DNA of 64,000 nt from JAYUJH01 sp043765375 (GTDB lineage Bacteria > Pseudomonadota > Alphaproteobacteria > Rickettsiales > UBA998), in assembly GCA_043765375.1 (NCBI GenBank), contig JAYUJH010000017.1, positions 62,001-126,000 of the forward strand. The letters are read 5' to 3'. Position numbers and translations under genes: made by a program. Within the stretch, counting starts at the first letter, position 1, and the number at the start of each line of letters is the position of its first letter. The notes under the pieces are model-generated. The model was not told the DNA's origin and searched no databases. It saw nothing but the letters and a program-made list of their open reading frames with translations. Below are positions 1 to 7,968 of this stretch, one piece after another.

Positions 1-385
1 GCAAACATTCGGCGGGTGAAATAGCTTTATTATGTAAATTAATAACTTCAGCTAATTGTTTGCGAATGCTATGCAATGGATTTAATGCGGTCATCGGCTC
101 TTGAAATATGAATGATATTTCACGCCCACGAATTGCTTGCCAATTTGGATTATTCAATAATGATTTGCCTGAAAACATTATTTCGCCCAAGTAACGCACA
201 TGACGGTTTAACCCGAGCAAACTTAATGCTGTAATAGATTTGCCTGAACCACTCTCGCCAACCAGTGCTACAGTTTTGCCATAAGGCAAAGAAAACGAGA
301 TATTACGAACGACTGGCTCTGGCGCAGATTCAAATTGCACGGAAAAATCTTTGACGTTTAAGATGTTGTTTGGGTCATTATTCAT
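1..385 (-). CDS. yejF: Peptide ABC transporter ATP-binding protein YejF (3' part outside window)
   Basis: This would be the cytoplasmic ATPase that powers the YejABEF oligopeptide importer. Only the first 128 or so codons are in the window. The translation begins MNNDPNNILNVKDF and contains a Walker A motif GESGSGKS near residue 43, followed further on by FIFQEPMTALNP, the Q-loop region typical of oligopeptide/dipeptide transporter ATPases. The ATG at 385 overlaps the TGA of yejE by four bases (ATGA), so translation is probably coupled. YejF is normally a double ATPase of about 530 residues, so most of the gene lies beyond the left edge. The identity rests on the visible motifs plus the yejB-yejE context. 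Confidence 0.9.
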   Translation of the reverse strand, partial: MNNDPNNILNVKDFSVQFESAPEPVVRNISFSLPYGKTVALVGESGSGKSITALSLLGLNRHVRYLGEIMFSGKSLLNNPNWQAIRGREISFIFQEPMTALNPLHSIRKQLAEVINLHNKAISPAECL

Positions 386-1500
386 GATGCAACCTTCACT
401 TTCGGGGACTTGTGAACATGAACTTTATGGGGATTTAAGGCATCACGCAAGGCCTCACCAATAAAAATCATCAATGTAAGCAAGGTGGCAAGGGCGACAA
501 AAGCCGTAACCCCCAACCATGGAGCGGTTGGATTGGTTTTGCCCTGCGCAAGCAATTCACCGAGCGAAGGAGAGCTTGCAGGTAACCCAAACCCAAGGAA
601 ATCAAGCGATGTGAGGGTTGTGACTGCGCCGCTCAAAATGAATGGCAGGTAAGTCATCACGGAAATAGTAGCGTTGGGGAGGATATGGCGATACATAATT
701 TTGAACTCGGACACGCCAAGCGAGCGAGCAGATCTGACATAATCATAATTGCGGACTTTGAGAAACTCAGCCCGCACCATACCAACCAAATCCATCCATG
801 AAAATAATAGCATTAATAATAATAACCACCAAAAACTCGGTTCAACAAAGCTAGAGAGAATTATTAACATATATAATACGGGCAAACCATGCCATATTTC
901 AATGAAACGCTGGGTAAGTAAATCTATCCAACCACCGAAAAATCCTTGAATTGCACCGATTGTGATGCCAATAATGGAACTGATGATGGTTAATATGAGG
1001 GCAAATAAGATGGATAGGCGAAACCCATATACCAACCGAGCCAACACATCACGCCCTTGATCGTCCACACCAAGCCAATTTTGGGCAGAAGGCGGGGAGG
1101 GCGCACGGGCGATATTGAAATTGACACTGAGATAGGAATAGGGGATTAGCGGGCTTAAAGACCAGCCATATTTGGCGATTTGCGCTTGAACGAATGGATC
1201 TGTATAATTAGCTTCTGTGGTGAAATAGCCACCAAACTCTGTTTCGGGATAAAACTGTAATATTGGGAAATAAAGCGAGTTTTTATAGGAAATTATAATT
1301 GGCTTATCATTAGCGATGAACTCGGCGGGAATAGTGATACATACTAACAACACAAACAAAAGAAACGAGATATATCCACGGCGATTGGCTTTGAATGCGG
1401 ATAAACGCCGTTGATTGATGCTTGGGTTGACGCTTGAGCTGATGCCGTTGGGAATATTGCCAACTGGGGGGGGGGAACTAGATTTGCAGAATAATTTCAC
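382..1500 (-). CDS. yejE: Peptide ABC transporter permease YejE
   Basis: Inner-membrane permease of the Yej oligopeptide importer, paired with YejB. The 372-residue protein has the family's N-terminal NQRRLSAFKANRRGY segment, one early membrane segment (about residues 45-62), a periplasmic stretch with EFIANDKP and WLGVDDQGRDVLAR, then a BPD_transp_1 domain with the coupling-loop pattern RSARSLGVSEFKIMYRHILPNA. The start is GTG at 1500. The next in-frame Met lies well inside the protein, so GTG is preferred. A run of ten C residues in the coding strand lies only nine codons in, encoding S-P-P-P, and a length change there would kill the frame. It follows yejB by 32 bases and overlaps yejF by four. 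Confidence 0.93.
   Translation of the reverse strand: MKLFCKSSSPPPVGNIPNGISSSVNPSINQRRLSAFKANRRGYISFLLFVLLVCITIPAEFIANDKPIIISYKNSLYFPILQFYPETEFGGYFTTEANYTDPFVQAQIAKYGWSLSPLIPYSYLSVNFNIARAPSPPSAQNWLGVDDQGRDVLARLVYGFRLSILFALILTIISSIIGITIGAIQGFFGGWIDLLTQRFIEIWHGLPVLYMLIILSSFVEPSFWWLLLLMLLFSWMDLVGMVRAEFLKVRNYDYVRSARSLGVSEFKIMYRHILPNATISVMTYLPFILSGAVTTLTSLDFLGFGLPASSPSLGELLAQGKTNPTAPWLGVTAFVALATLLTLMIFIGEALRDALNPHKVHVHKSPKVKVAS
1466..1475. repeat. Ten-base G/C homopolymer near the start of yejE
   Basis: Ten consecutive G on the plus strand (ten C in the yejE coding strand), about 26-35 bases after the GTG start. Tracts of this length in a coding 5' end are the classic substrate of slipped-strand mispairing. 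Whether the tract varies in this organism cannot be told from one sequence, and it may also be a site of sequencing error. Confidence 0.9.
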
Positions 1501-1532
1501 AGATATTATCTCATCTTAAATTATAAACTAAA

Positions 1533-2630
1533 TTAAATCTTGCGTCGTTCAAAATCTATGCGGGGATCAACCAACACATAAACCACGTCACCAATTAATG
1601 ACATTACTAAACCACACAAAGTGAATATAAATAATGTGCCAAATACCACAGGGTAATCTCGGTTGATAGCGGATTCAAACCCAAGCAACCCCAAACCATC
1701 AAGCGAAAATATTACCTCAATTAGCAATGAACTGGTGAAAAATATTTTGAGCAAAGCACTGGGGAAACCCGAAATCACCACCAACATTGCATTGCGAAAC
1801 ACATGATGATATAGGACTTTGCGCTCTGGCAACCCTTTTGCACGCGCCACCAGCACATATTGTTTGGATAATTCCTCAATGAATGAGTTTTTGGTGAGCA
1901 TGGTTAGGCTAGCAAATGAACTTAACACCATCGCAGTGACGGGCAGCACCAAATGCCACGCATAATCAGCGATTTGTTGCCACCATGGCAGCAACTCAAC
2001 CCCTTCAGATGCAAGCCCACGCAGAGGAAACCATTGCAGATATTCCCCGCCTGCGAATAATATAATTAACAAAATAGCGAATAAAAAACTTGGAATTGCA
2101 TAGCCAATTAGAATTATCCAACTAGTTGCGATATCAAACTTTGTGCCATCACTCACCGCTTTTTTGATGCCAAGCGGAATGGATATGAGATACATTAATA
2201 ATGTTGTCCACAGCCCCAAAGAAATTGAGGTGGGAAACTTTTCAGCAATTAGGCTAGTCACTTTCTCGTTGCGATAAAAACTATCGCCAAAATCAAGATG
2301 CAGATAGCTGGAAATCATGTGAGTGAAACGCTCTAATGGTGGTTTATCAAAACCATAAAGCTGTTTAATTTCAGCGAGCAATTCAGGGTCAATCCCACGG
2401 GCAGAACGGCTCAAATCATTGCTTGCTTTTTGCAATGTTCCACCTGCATCACCCAAACCAGAACCAGTGAAGTTTGAAGTTGCACCACTTGCATCAGCGG
2501 AGGTTAATTGCAAAATCATGCGATCAACGGGCCCGCCGGGAGCTGCCTGAATAATGGCAAAATTAAGCAACATAATCCCAAATAATGTTGGAATTATTAG
2601 CCCTAAACGTTTGATGATATATGCACCCAT
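1533..2630 (-). CDS. yejB: Peptide ABC transporter permease YejB
   Basis: First permease of the Yej oligopeptide importer (in other bacteria also the entry route for microcin C). It is 365 residues long, close to the usual size. The N-terminus MGAYIIKRLGLIIPTLFGI is the standard first helix, followed by AAPGGPVDRM and a periplasmic region of about residues 40-95 rich in Gly, Ser and Ala, as is common in YejB. The permease domain follows, with the coupling-loop signature VARAKGLPERKVLYHHVFRNA near residue 260. It heads the yejB-yejE-yejF transcription unit. No YejA-like binding protein is seen upstream, since ubiG and ettA lie there instead. Confidence 0.93.
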   Translation of the reverse strand: MGAYIIKRLGLIIPTLFGIMLLNFAIIQAAPGGPVDRMILQLTSADASGATSNFTGSGLGDAGGTLQKASNDLSRSARGIDPELLAEIKQLYGFDKPPLERFTHMISSYLHLDFGDSFYRNEKVTSLIAEKFPTSISLGLWTTLLMYLISIPLGIKKAVSDGTKFDIATSWIILIGYAIPSFLFAILLIILFAGGEYLQWFPLRGLASEGVELLPWWQQIADYAWHLVLPVTAMVLSSFASLTMLTKNSFIEELSKQYVLVARAKGLPERKVLYHHVFRNAMLVVISGFPSALLKIFFTSSLLIEVIFSLDGLGLLGFESAINRDYPVVFGTLFIFTLCGLVMSLIGDVVYVLVDPRIDFERRKI

Positions 2631-2766
2631 AATTCCAAGTTATAAGCAATTATATGCGTTTATACAATGTTTTTTTTGTGTAACGAAGGGAAGGGCGGGG
2701 GAGTTATAAAAAAATATTCAGTGAATTATGATTAAAATCTTTTAGGGAAATACTTTTAGACAAAGG

Positions 2767-2808
2767 CTTTTAAGTTAGAGATTTTTAAGTTAGAGATTTG
2801 TTTAGAGA
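2767..2808. repeat. 15-bp tandem repeat between ubiG and yejB
   Basis: Two near-identical copies of (c/t)ttttaagttagaga lie at 2767-2781 and 2782-2796, with a degenerate third ending at 2808. It is in the leader region upstream of yejB and just after the ubiG stop. The 15-bp period recurs elsewhere in the window (5251-5340 and inside lpxI). Confidence 0.75.
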
Positions 2809-2829
2809 TTTTCACTCAACAATTTATAT

Positions 2830-3537
2830 TTAACCATTATTATTCAGGGCAACCATATAATTCATAGAAATGTCTTTTTCGCTCCAGCTCCAAGTGGATT
2901 TGAGCGGATTATAAACCATACCTGAAATGTTGGTTGAAGCAAATCCTTGTTGCTGCAATGGTTGGATTATCTGACTGGGGCGCAAAAATTGTTGCCAATT
3001 ATGCGTTCCTTTTGGCACCCAATTCAGCAAATATTCCGCAGCAAACTTGGCAAGCAACAATGATTTCAGCGTACGGTTGATGGTGGAGACAAATAACATT
3101 CCTTGCGGTTTGGTGAGGGCAGAAATATGTTGCAAAAAAACATCTACATTTGCAACATGTTCAATCACTTCCAAAGCAAGCACAATGTCATATTGTTCGC
3201 CATTTTCAACCAATTTTTCAGCCGTGGTAAATTGATAATTAATATTCAAATCAGATTGCGCGGCGTGGGCTTTGGCAATTTCAATATTACGCTGTGTTGC
3301 ATCAATCGCCGTGACATTTGCCCCTAAGCGAGCCATCGCTTCCGCCACCAACCCGCCACCACAACCAATATCTAACACATTCAAACCTGCGAGGTTTGGT
3401 GCATGTTGTTTTATATAATTCACACGCAATGGATTTATCTGATGCAATAATTTGAACGAACCAAATGGATTCCACCATTCATCAGCGAGCTTGGTAAAAC
3501 GAGATATATCAGCATTGTCAATAGTAGAGTTGTTCAT
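2830..3537 (-). CDS. ubiG: Ubiquinone biosynthesis O-methyltransferase UbiG
   Basis: SAM-dependent enzyme that performs the two O-methylations of ubiquinone synthesis. Motif I VLDIGCGGGLVAEAMARLG (about residues 54-72) is the UbiG-type nucleotide-binding loop, and the N-terminal FTKLADEWWNPFGSFKLLHQ is diagnostic of the family. The C-terminal GTHNWQQFLRPSQI also matches. I place the start at the ATG at 3537 (MNNSTIDN). The frame stays open back to a TTG at 3552, but that lies three bases after the ettA stop with no ribosome site and adds only MPNYH. The protein is about 235 residues. It is directly downstream of ettA and probably cotranscribed. COQ7 for the same pathway is encoded at 50500. 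Confidence 0.95.
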   Translation of the reverse strand: MNNSTIDNADISRFTKLADEWWNPFGSFKLLHQINPLRVNYIKQHAPNLAGLNVLDIGCGGGLVAEAMARLGANVTAIDATQRNIEIAKAHAAQSDLNINYQFTTAEKLVENGEQYDIVLALEVIEHVANVDVFLQHISALTKPQGMLFVSTINRTLKSLLLAKFAAEYLLNWVPKGTHNWQQFLRPSQIIQPLQQQGFASTNISGMVYNPLKSTWSWSEKDISMNYMVALNNNG

Positions 3538-3555
3538 GTGATAATTTGGCAACTT

Positions 3556-5232
3556 TTATGCCACTCGTGCGATTGGTTTATATTTAATGCGGGTTGGGTT
3601 GAGAGCGGAATCACCAAGGCGACGCTTGCGATCTTCCTCATAATCTTCATAATTTCCCTCAAACCATTCCACGTGGCTATTGCCCTCAAATGCTAAAATG
3701 TGGGTGGCGATGCGATCTAAAAACCATCTATCATGCGAAATAACGACGGCGCAACCTGCAAACTCTAACAATGCGTCTTCTAATGCTCGCAATGTTTCAA
3801 CGTCAAGATCGTTGGTTGGTTCATCAAGCAATATAACATTTGCACCACGTTTTAACATTTTGGCGAGATGCACACGGTTGCGTTCGCCGCCTGAGAGTGA
3901 ACCGACTAATTTTTGTTGATCGCTACCCTTGAAATTAAATGCGGAACAATATGCACGGCTTTTAACAAATTGCTTACCTAAAGTGATATCATCAAGTCCA
4001 TCAGATATTTCTTGCCAAACGTTTTTGCTGGAATCTAGAGAATCACGTGATTGATCAACATAGCCCAAGTTAACGCTATCACCAATGCGAACTGCGCCTG
4101 AATCTGGTTGTTCCTGCCCCGTTATCATGCGAAATAATGTAGTTTTACCCGCACCATTTGCACCGATAACACCAATTATTCCGCCTTTTGGCAATGAGAA
4201 ACTCAAATCATCAATTAATAATCGCTCACCATATGATTTATTTACGCCCTTGAAATCAATGACATTATCTCCCAATCTTTCTGCTGCTGGAATGATGATT
4301 TGCGATGTAACATTGCGTTTTTCATTTTGATTATTTTGTAATTCTTCAAACGCTTTTATTCGTGCTTTGGATTTTGCTTGGCGTGCTTTTGGTGAAGAAC
4401 GCACCCATTCAAGCTCATCATTTAGGGCTTTTTGACGAGTGGATTCTTCTTTTTCTTCCTGCGCTAGACGTTTGGATTTTTGTTGCAACCATGAGGTGTA
4501 ATTTCCTTCATATGGAATGCCATTACCACGATCCATTTCCAAAATCCAACCTGTGACGTTATCTAGGAAATATCTATCATGCGTTACCATAACAACTGTA
4601 CCAGTATATTCTTTAAGAAATCGTTGCAACCATGAAACTGAAACTGCATCAAGATGGTTGGTTGGTTCATCAAGTAACAGTAAGTCGGGTTTTTCTAACA
4701 ATAAACGTGCCAAAGCCACACGTCTACGTTCCCCGCCTGAGAGCTTGGTAACGTCAGCATCAGCAGGTGGACAACGCAATGCTTCCATTGCTATTTCAAT
4801 TTCATTATCCAAGTTCCAACCATCGCAGGCTTCAATTTGTTCTTGCAAATCGCCTTGAACTTCAAGCAACTTATTCATTTCATCATTAGTCATTTCATCG
4901 CATAATTGCATAGAAACGGCGTTAAATTGTTCCAATAATTGCTTTTTCTCTTTTAAGCCTTCCATGACATTTTCAAACACATTTTTGCTTTCATCAAGAT
5001 GTGGTTCTTGTTCAAGATAGCCTATACGAACACCTTTTGCTGCCCATGCTTCACCACTGAAATCTTTATCTTGCCCTGACATTATTTTCAACAAACTAGA
5101 TTTACCTGAACCATTATGCCCTAAAACACCAATTTTTGCCCCAGGATAAAATGAAAGATACAAATCTTTCAATACAGTTTTCCCTCCAGCGTAAGATTTG
5201 CTCAAGGATTTCATGTAGTAAATATATTCCAT
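3556..5232 (-). CDS. ettA: Energy-dependent translational throttle protein EttA (ABC-F ATPase)
   Basis: Cytosolic ABC-F protein that binds the ribosomal E site and gates the first elongation step according to ATP/ADP level. It has two ABC domains in 558 residues (EttA is usually about 555). Walker A motifs are GHNGSGKSSLL (about residue 38) and GANGAGKTTLF (about 358), signature motifs are LSGGERRRVALARLLL and LSGGERNRVHLAKML, and Walker B motifs end in LLDEPTNHLD and LLDEPTNDLD. The arm linker between the domains carries the charged SPKARQAKSKARI typical of EttA. No membrane segments are present. It precedes ubiG, and a tandem repeat lies just upstream of its start. Confidence 0.95.
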   Translation of the reverse strand: MEYIYYMKSLSKSYAGGKTVLKDLYLSFYPGAKIGVLGHNGSGKSSLLKIMSGQDKDFSGEAWAAKGVRIGYLEQEPHLDESKNVFENVMEGLKEKKQLLEQFNAVSMQLCDEMTNDEMNKLLEVQGDLQEQIEACDGWNLDNEIEIAMEALRCPPADADVTKLSGGERRRVALARLLLEKPDLLLLDEPTNHLDAVSVSWLQRFLKEYTGTVVMVTHDRYFLDNVTGWILEMDRGNGIPYEGNYTSWLQQKSKRLAQEEKEESTRQKALNDELEWVRSSPKARQAKSKARIKAFEELQNNQNEKRNVTSQIIIPAAERLGDNVIDFKGVNKSYGERLLIDDLSFSLPKGGIIGVIGANGAGKTTLFRMITGQEQPDSGAVRIGDSVNLGYVDQSRDSLDSSKNVWQEISDGLDDITLGKQFVKSRAYCSAFNFKGSDQQKLVGSLSGGERNRVHLAKMLKRGANVILLDEPTNDLDVETLRALEDALLEFAGCAVVISHDRWFLDRIATHILAFEGNSHVEWFEGNYEDYEEDRKRRLGDSALNPTRIKYKPIARVA

Positions 5233-5250
5233 TTTATTCTCTATGATATG

Positions 5251-5340
5251 TTGTTAAAACATGTGATTTTGAAACATGCGCTGCTAAAATATATGTTTCT
5301 GAAATATATGTTTCTAAAATATATGTTTCTAAAACACAAA
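5251..5340. repeat. Six imperfect 15-bp tandem repeats upstream of ettA
   Basis: The stretch divides in phase into six 15-bp units: ttgttaaaacatgtg, attttgaaacatgcg, ctgctaaaatatatg, tttctgaaatatatg, tttctaaaatatatg and tttctaaaacacaaa. Copies 4 and 5 differ at one base and the outer ones are more diverged, as expected of stepwise tandem expansion. It lies between the terminator of the OmpA-like gene and the ettA start, so it would form the ettA leader or promoter region. Confidence 0.85.
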
Positions 5341-5373
5341 AAGCCCCAACAATTCCTTGTTGGAGCTTTTTGA
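5336..5373 (-). terminator. Rho-independent terminator of the OmpA-like gene
   Basis: A 12-bp stem (5341-5352 pairing with 5357-5368, one G-U wobble) with a four-base loop ttcc, flanked by five A on one side and five T on the other. Read leftward it lies 13 bases past the stop of the OmpA-like gene and ends in a T run. It would also work on the plus strand, but no gene needs it there. Confidence 0.85.
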
Positions 5374-5385
5374 TTATTTGTAATA

Positions 5386-5991
5386 TTACTTTTTATATTC
5401 AAACTCAACTTCAACACGACGGTCAGTTGCCATACATGCGATTTTAGCAGCACGATTAACTTCTGATGCACAAGATGTTGATGTTGCACTGTTACCAAGC
5501 GCACGAATATCTAACAATTGAGTATTTATTTTCACTCTTTTACTTAGATAATCATAAACTGTTTTAGCACGTTTTTTAGAAAGTGACATATTGTAATCAC
5601 TTGAACCGAAACTATCAGCGTAACCAGCAATTCCTGAACTCGTTATGTCTTTTGATGCAGAAATATGTGCAACTAAACTATCTAGTTTAACAACTGATTC
5701 TGGAGTTAAATTAGCTTTATCAAACTCAAAATAAATAGTTCTAGCTTCACTAGATATAACTACTGGGGCTGGGGCTGGAATTGGTGCAGCAACTGGAACT
5801 GGTGCGGCTTCTGGGGCGCATGCGTCACCATTTGATTGCCATTTAGTGCGAACACAATTGCCGAAATCATTAACTACGGTGTTTTTTCTTTCATCAATTG
5901 CAACATCTTGGTTGATTGATTGAGCATTAACAGAACCGCACACTGCAGAAAAAACAACTATTGATGCGGCAAAATAACTTAACTTTTTCAT
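5386..5991 (-). CDS. OmpA-family outer membrane/peptidoglycan-associated protein
   Basis: A 201-residue envelope protein. Residues 1-23 form a signal peptide ending VNA-QS. An acidic/polar stretch with two Cys (GNCVRTKW and GDACAP) follows, then an Ala-Pro linker of about residues 60-78, then an OmpA C-terminal domain of about residues 82-200 with IYFEFDKANLTPES, IAGYADSFGSSDYNMSLSKKRA and a final ATDRRVEVEFEY. These residues line the peptidoglycan-binding groove in the family. There is no large N-terminal barrel, so it is probably a periplasmic linker anchoring the outer membrane to the wall. The ATG is preceded by ggagataata, a good ribosome site, and a strong terminator follows the stop. 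It is transcribed away from the candidate origin. Confidence 0.9.
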   Translation of the reverse strand: MKKLSYFAASIVVFSAVCGSVNAQSINQDVAIDERKNTVVNDFGNCVRTKWQSNGDACAPEAAPVPVAAPIPAPAPVVISSEARTIYFEFDKANLTPESVVKLDSLVAHISASKDITSSGIAGYADSFGSSDYNMSLSKKRAKTVYDYLSKRVKINTQLLDIRALGNSATSTSCASEVNRAAKIACMATDRRVEVEFEYKK

Positions 5992-6189
5992 TATTATCTC
6001 CTAAAAATTATATATCCAATTAAAAAATACATATTTTTTCAAAAACATGTGTTCAATTGGTGACTTAAATTAACAATTTAATTAATATAATAAGTTCTTA
6101 CATCATTTAATTGATTAATTCAAACGTAATTTGAAAATAATATCATTTTTATCAAATTATTCAACCAATCGCGTCTATTTTACAATAGT

Positions 6190-6575
6190 TGCATTAATTG
6201 TGGATAAAATATGTATATATTCGTTATAATCATGTTAATAATTTGGTGGATAAATTATATGCGTGATTTATGCACAGGTGATGCACATCTTATCATCAGT
6301 TTCTCAACATTATTATTAGTCAGATGGCTATAAGTTGCGAGTGATAACAATATAATTTGTGAAATTAATAGCATAATATCCTTTAACATATTGATTTATA
6401 ACGATAATAAATATATTATTTACTCAAATAACCATGTGATTAAGATGTGGATAAAATGTTATTATTATGTGAATAAAAACTTATCCCCATAATCCACAGG
6501 CAACCACTATCTACTATCTACTATTCTTTAAGTATTATATATATATTATATTAGTTTAATTTTATTACAGTTTTA
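6190..6575. other. Candidate chromosomal replication origin (DnaA-box cluster plus AT-rich region)
   Basis: The gap 5992-6680 holds no credible gene. Within 300 bases it has four exact matches to the DnaA box TTATNCACA: 6199-6207 (minus), 6268-6276 (plus), 6446-6454 (minus) and 6468-6476 (minus). Five one-mismatch copies lie at 6245-6253, 6279-6287, 6435-6443, 6481-6489 and 6490-6498. A run of almost pure A/T (about 6520-6600) follows and could be the unwinding element. The genes on either side (ompA-like leftward, NlpC rightward) point away from it. None of the marker genes I associate with alphaproteobacterial origins (hemE, parAB, gidA, dnaA) is in the window, so this rests on the box cluster alone. 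Confidence 0.62.
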
Positions 6576-6680
6576 TGTTTAATGAGAATAATAATATAAC
6601 AGTTAATTATTACCAAAATATAAACATTATTGAAATAAAATCTCTTCCTGATTGATGCGAATAATGATTTATTTGCAAAC

Positions 6681-7154
6681 ATGGAAATTGAAAAAGAAAT
6701 AATTAAACGGCAGACAGTTAAAACTAAAATAGTTTTAGCAGCACGAAAATATGTTGATGTGCCATTTGTGCATCAAGGAAGAAGTGAATACGGAGTTGAT
6801 TGCTTGGGTTTGTTGATGTTGGTTGCACAACAACTTGATTTGCAGGGTAATGATGGCGAATTATTAGCGAATTATGATAATCTGAATTATAGTAAAAATC
6901 CCAATGTGAAGGATTTACGGTTGATGTTAGAAAAATATTTAACGCCTAAGGATAATGCAGAAATTGGTGATATAGGATTGTTTGAAATTGATAGTAACGC
7001 TCAGCATTTAGCAATTATAAGCGATTATGGTGAAAAATATTTGAATAATAATTCACTGGGGATAATTCATGCTTATCAAAATGTTGGTCGTGTGGTTGAA
7101 CATAATTTTAGTGTTAATTGGCAAAGACGTTTAGTGCAATTATTTTCAATTTAA
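6681..7154 (+). CDS. NlpC/P60 peptidase of the phage/gene-transfer-agent type
   Basis: A 157-residue protein resembling the small NlpC/P60 cell-wall peptidases encoded in phage tail modules and in the Rhodobacter-type gene transfer agent cluster. The likely catalytic Cys lies in YGVDCLGLLML (about residue 41) and the His in QHLAIISDYG (about residue 110). The C-terminal pattern IIHAYQN...VVEHNF...WQRRLVQLFSI is typical of that subfamily. There is no signal peptide, as in the phage-type proteins. No other phage or GTA gene is nearby, so it is an orphan: either a relic or a wall hydrolase put to another use. The start at ATG 6681 has no clear ribosome site. It lies at the edge of the candidate origin. 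Confidence 0.75.
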   Translation: MEIEKEIIKRQTVKTKIVLAARKYVDVPFVHQGRSEYGVDCLGLLMLVAQQLDLQGNDGELLANYDNLNYSKNPNVKDLRLMLEKYLTPKDNAEIGDIGLFEIDSNAQHLAIISDYGEKYLNNNSLGIIHAYQNVGRVVEHNFSVNWQRRLVQLFSI

Positions 7155-7167
7155 GTTTATTTTTAAC

Positions 7168-7968
7168 TTAAGTTTTGACAAAAATCTTGCGTTCAGTCGG
7201 GTGAGGGGTGAAATTAGTGCAATTAATTGGCAAAGTCTCTGCTCCGCCCAAAATCAAATATGCACCACGATCCATTACATTGCTTAAATTATTTAACACT
7301 TTCAATTTGGTTTCATCATCAAAATAAATCAAAACATAGCGACAAAAAACAATATTAAATCTTCCTATACGAGTTGCATCTTCCATTAAATTATGCTGCA
7401 TAAAGCTAATTTTTTGGCGAATTATATCATTTATTTGCCAATTATTGCCTTGTTGCGTGAAATATTGTAATAATAATTTGGTTGCAAGCCCCCTTTGCAC
7501 CTCAAATTGATTATAAATCCCATCACGGGCTTTGGTTAATATTTTGCTATCAATATCGCTTGCAATGATGTTGATATTTTCGCTATATTGATTTTCATGC
7601 GCTAACATGGAAATGCTATATGGTTCTTGTCCCGCCGAACAGGCGCAACACCATATATTAACATTATTTAATTGTTTTTGTTTTAATTCGGGGAATATAA
7701 TTTCGCTTAAATATTGGAATGGTTTAATATCACGAAAAAACATAGATTCATTGGTGGTCATCGCTTCAATGATATCTTGTTGCATTTGGTTGTTGTTGAG
7801 TTTGGAACTCATTAATCCACCAACAAAACTGGATAAATCTTTATAGCCAAGTTTGGCGGCGATTGGTAATAATCTCGCTTCAAATAAATATATTTTATCT
7901 TCTTTTAGGTCAATTCCAGCTTTTGATTTAATCATATTGCTTAAGAAATATAATTCATTAATATTCAT
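7168..7968 (-). CDS. cheR: Chemotaxis protein methyltransferase CheR
   Basis: SAM-dependent enzyme that methylates glutamates of chemoreceptors and thus sets adaptation together with CheB. It is 266 residues long. The N-terminal helical domain covers about residues 1-70, and the catalytic domain contains TNESMFFRD, IWCCACSAGQEPYSISML (the SAM loop, about residue 105) and FCRYVLIYFDD, all standard CheR motifs. The start overlaps the cheB stop by one base (TAATG), so the two adaptation enzymes are translated together. It is the last gene of the che operon. An A/T-only hairpin at 7151-7171 between its end and the convergent NlpC gene might terminate both, but it is weak. No chemoreceptor gene lies in the window. 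Confidence 0.96.
   Translation of the reverse strand: MNINELYFLSNMIKSKAGIDLKEDKIYLFEARLLPIAAKLGYKDLSSFVGGLMSSKLNNNQMQQDIIEAMTTNESMFFRDIKPFQYLSEIIFPELKQKQLNNVNIWCCACSAGQEPYSISMLAHENQYSENINIIASDIDSKILTKARDGIYNQFEVQRGLATKLLLQYFTQQGNNWQINDIIRQKISFMQHNLMEDATRIGRFNIVFCRYVLIYFDDETKLKVLNNLSNVMDRGAYLILGGAETLPINCTNFTPHPTERKIFVKT

Noticed and set aside
5251..5340. Repeat array considered as CRISPR
   Set aside because: Units are 15 bp, directly adjacent, with no spacers and no cas genes nearby.
5241..5504. Minus-strand frame with a repeated F-R-N-I-Y pattern
   Set aside because: It overlaps the end of the OmpA-like gene in another frame and crosses a strong terminator; the repeated peptide is just the 15-bp array read through.
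6061..6130. Several TTAA motifs, tested as CtrA sites
   Set aside because: No pair has the TTAA-N7-TTAA spacing; in A/T-rich DNA single TTAA words mean little.
7151..7171. Hairpin between the NlpC gene and cheR as bidirectional terminator
   Set aside because: The seven-base stem is pure A/T and overlaps both stops; too weak to call.
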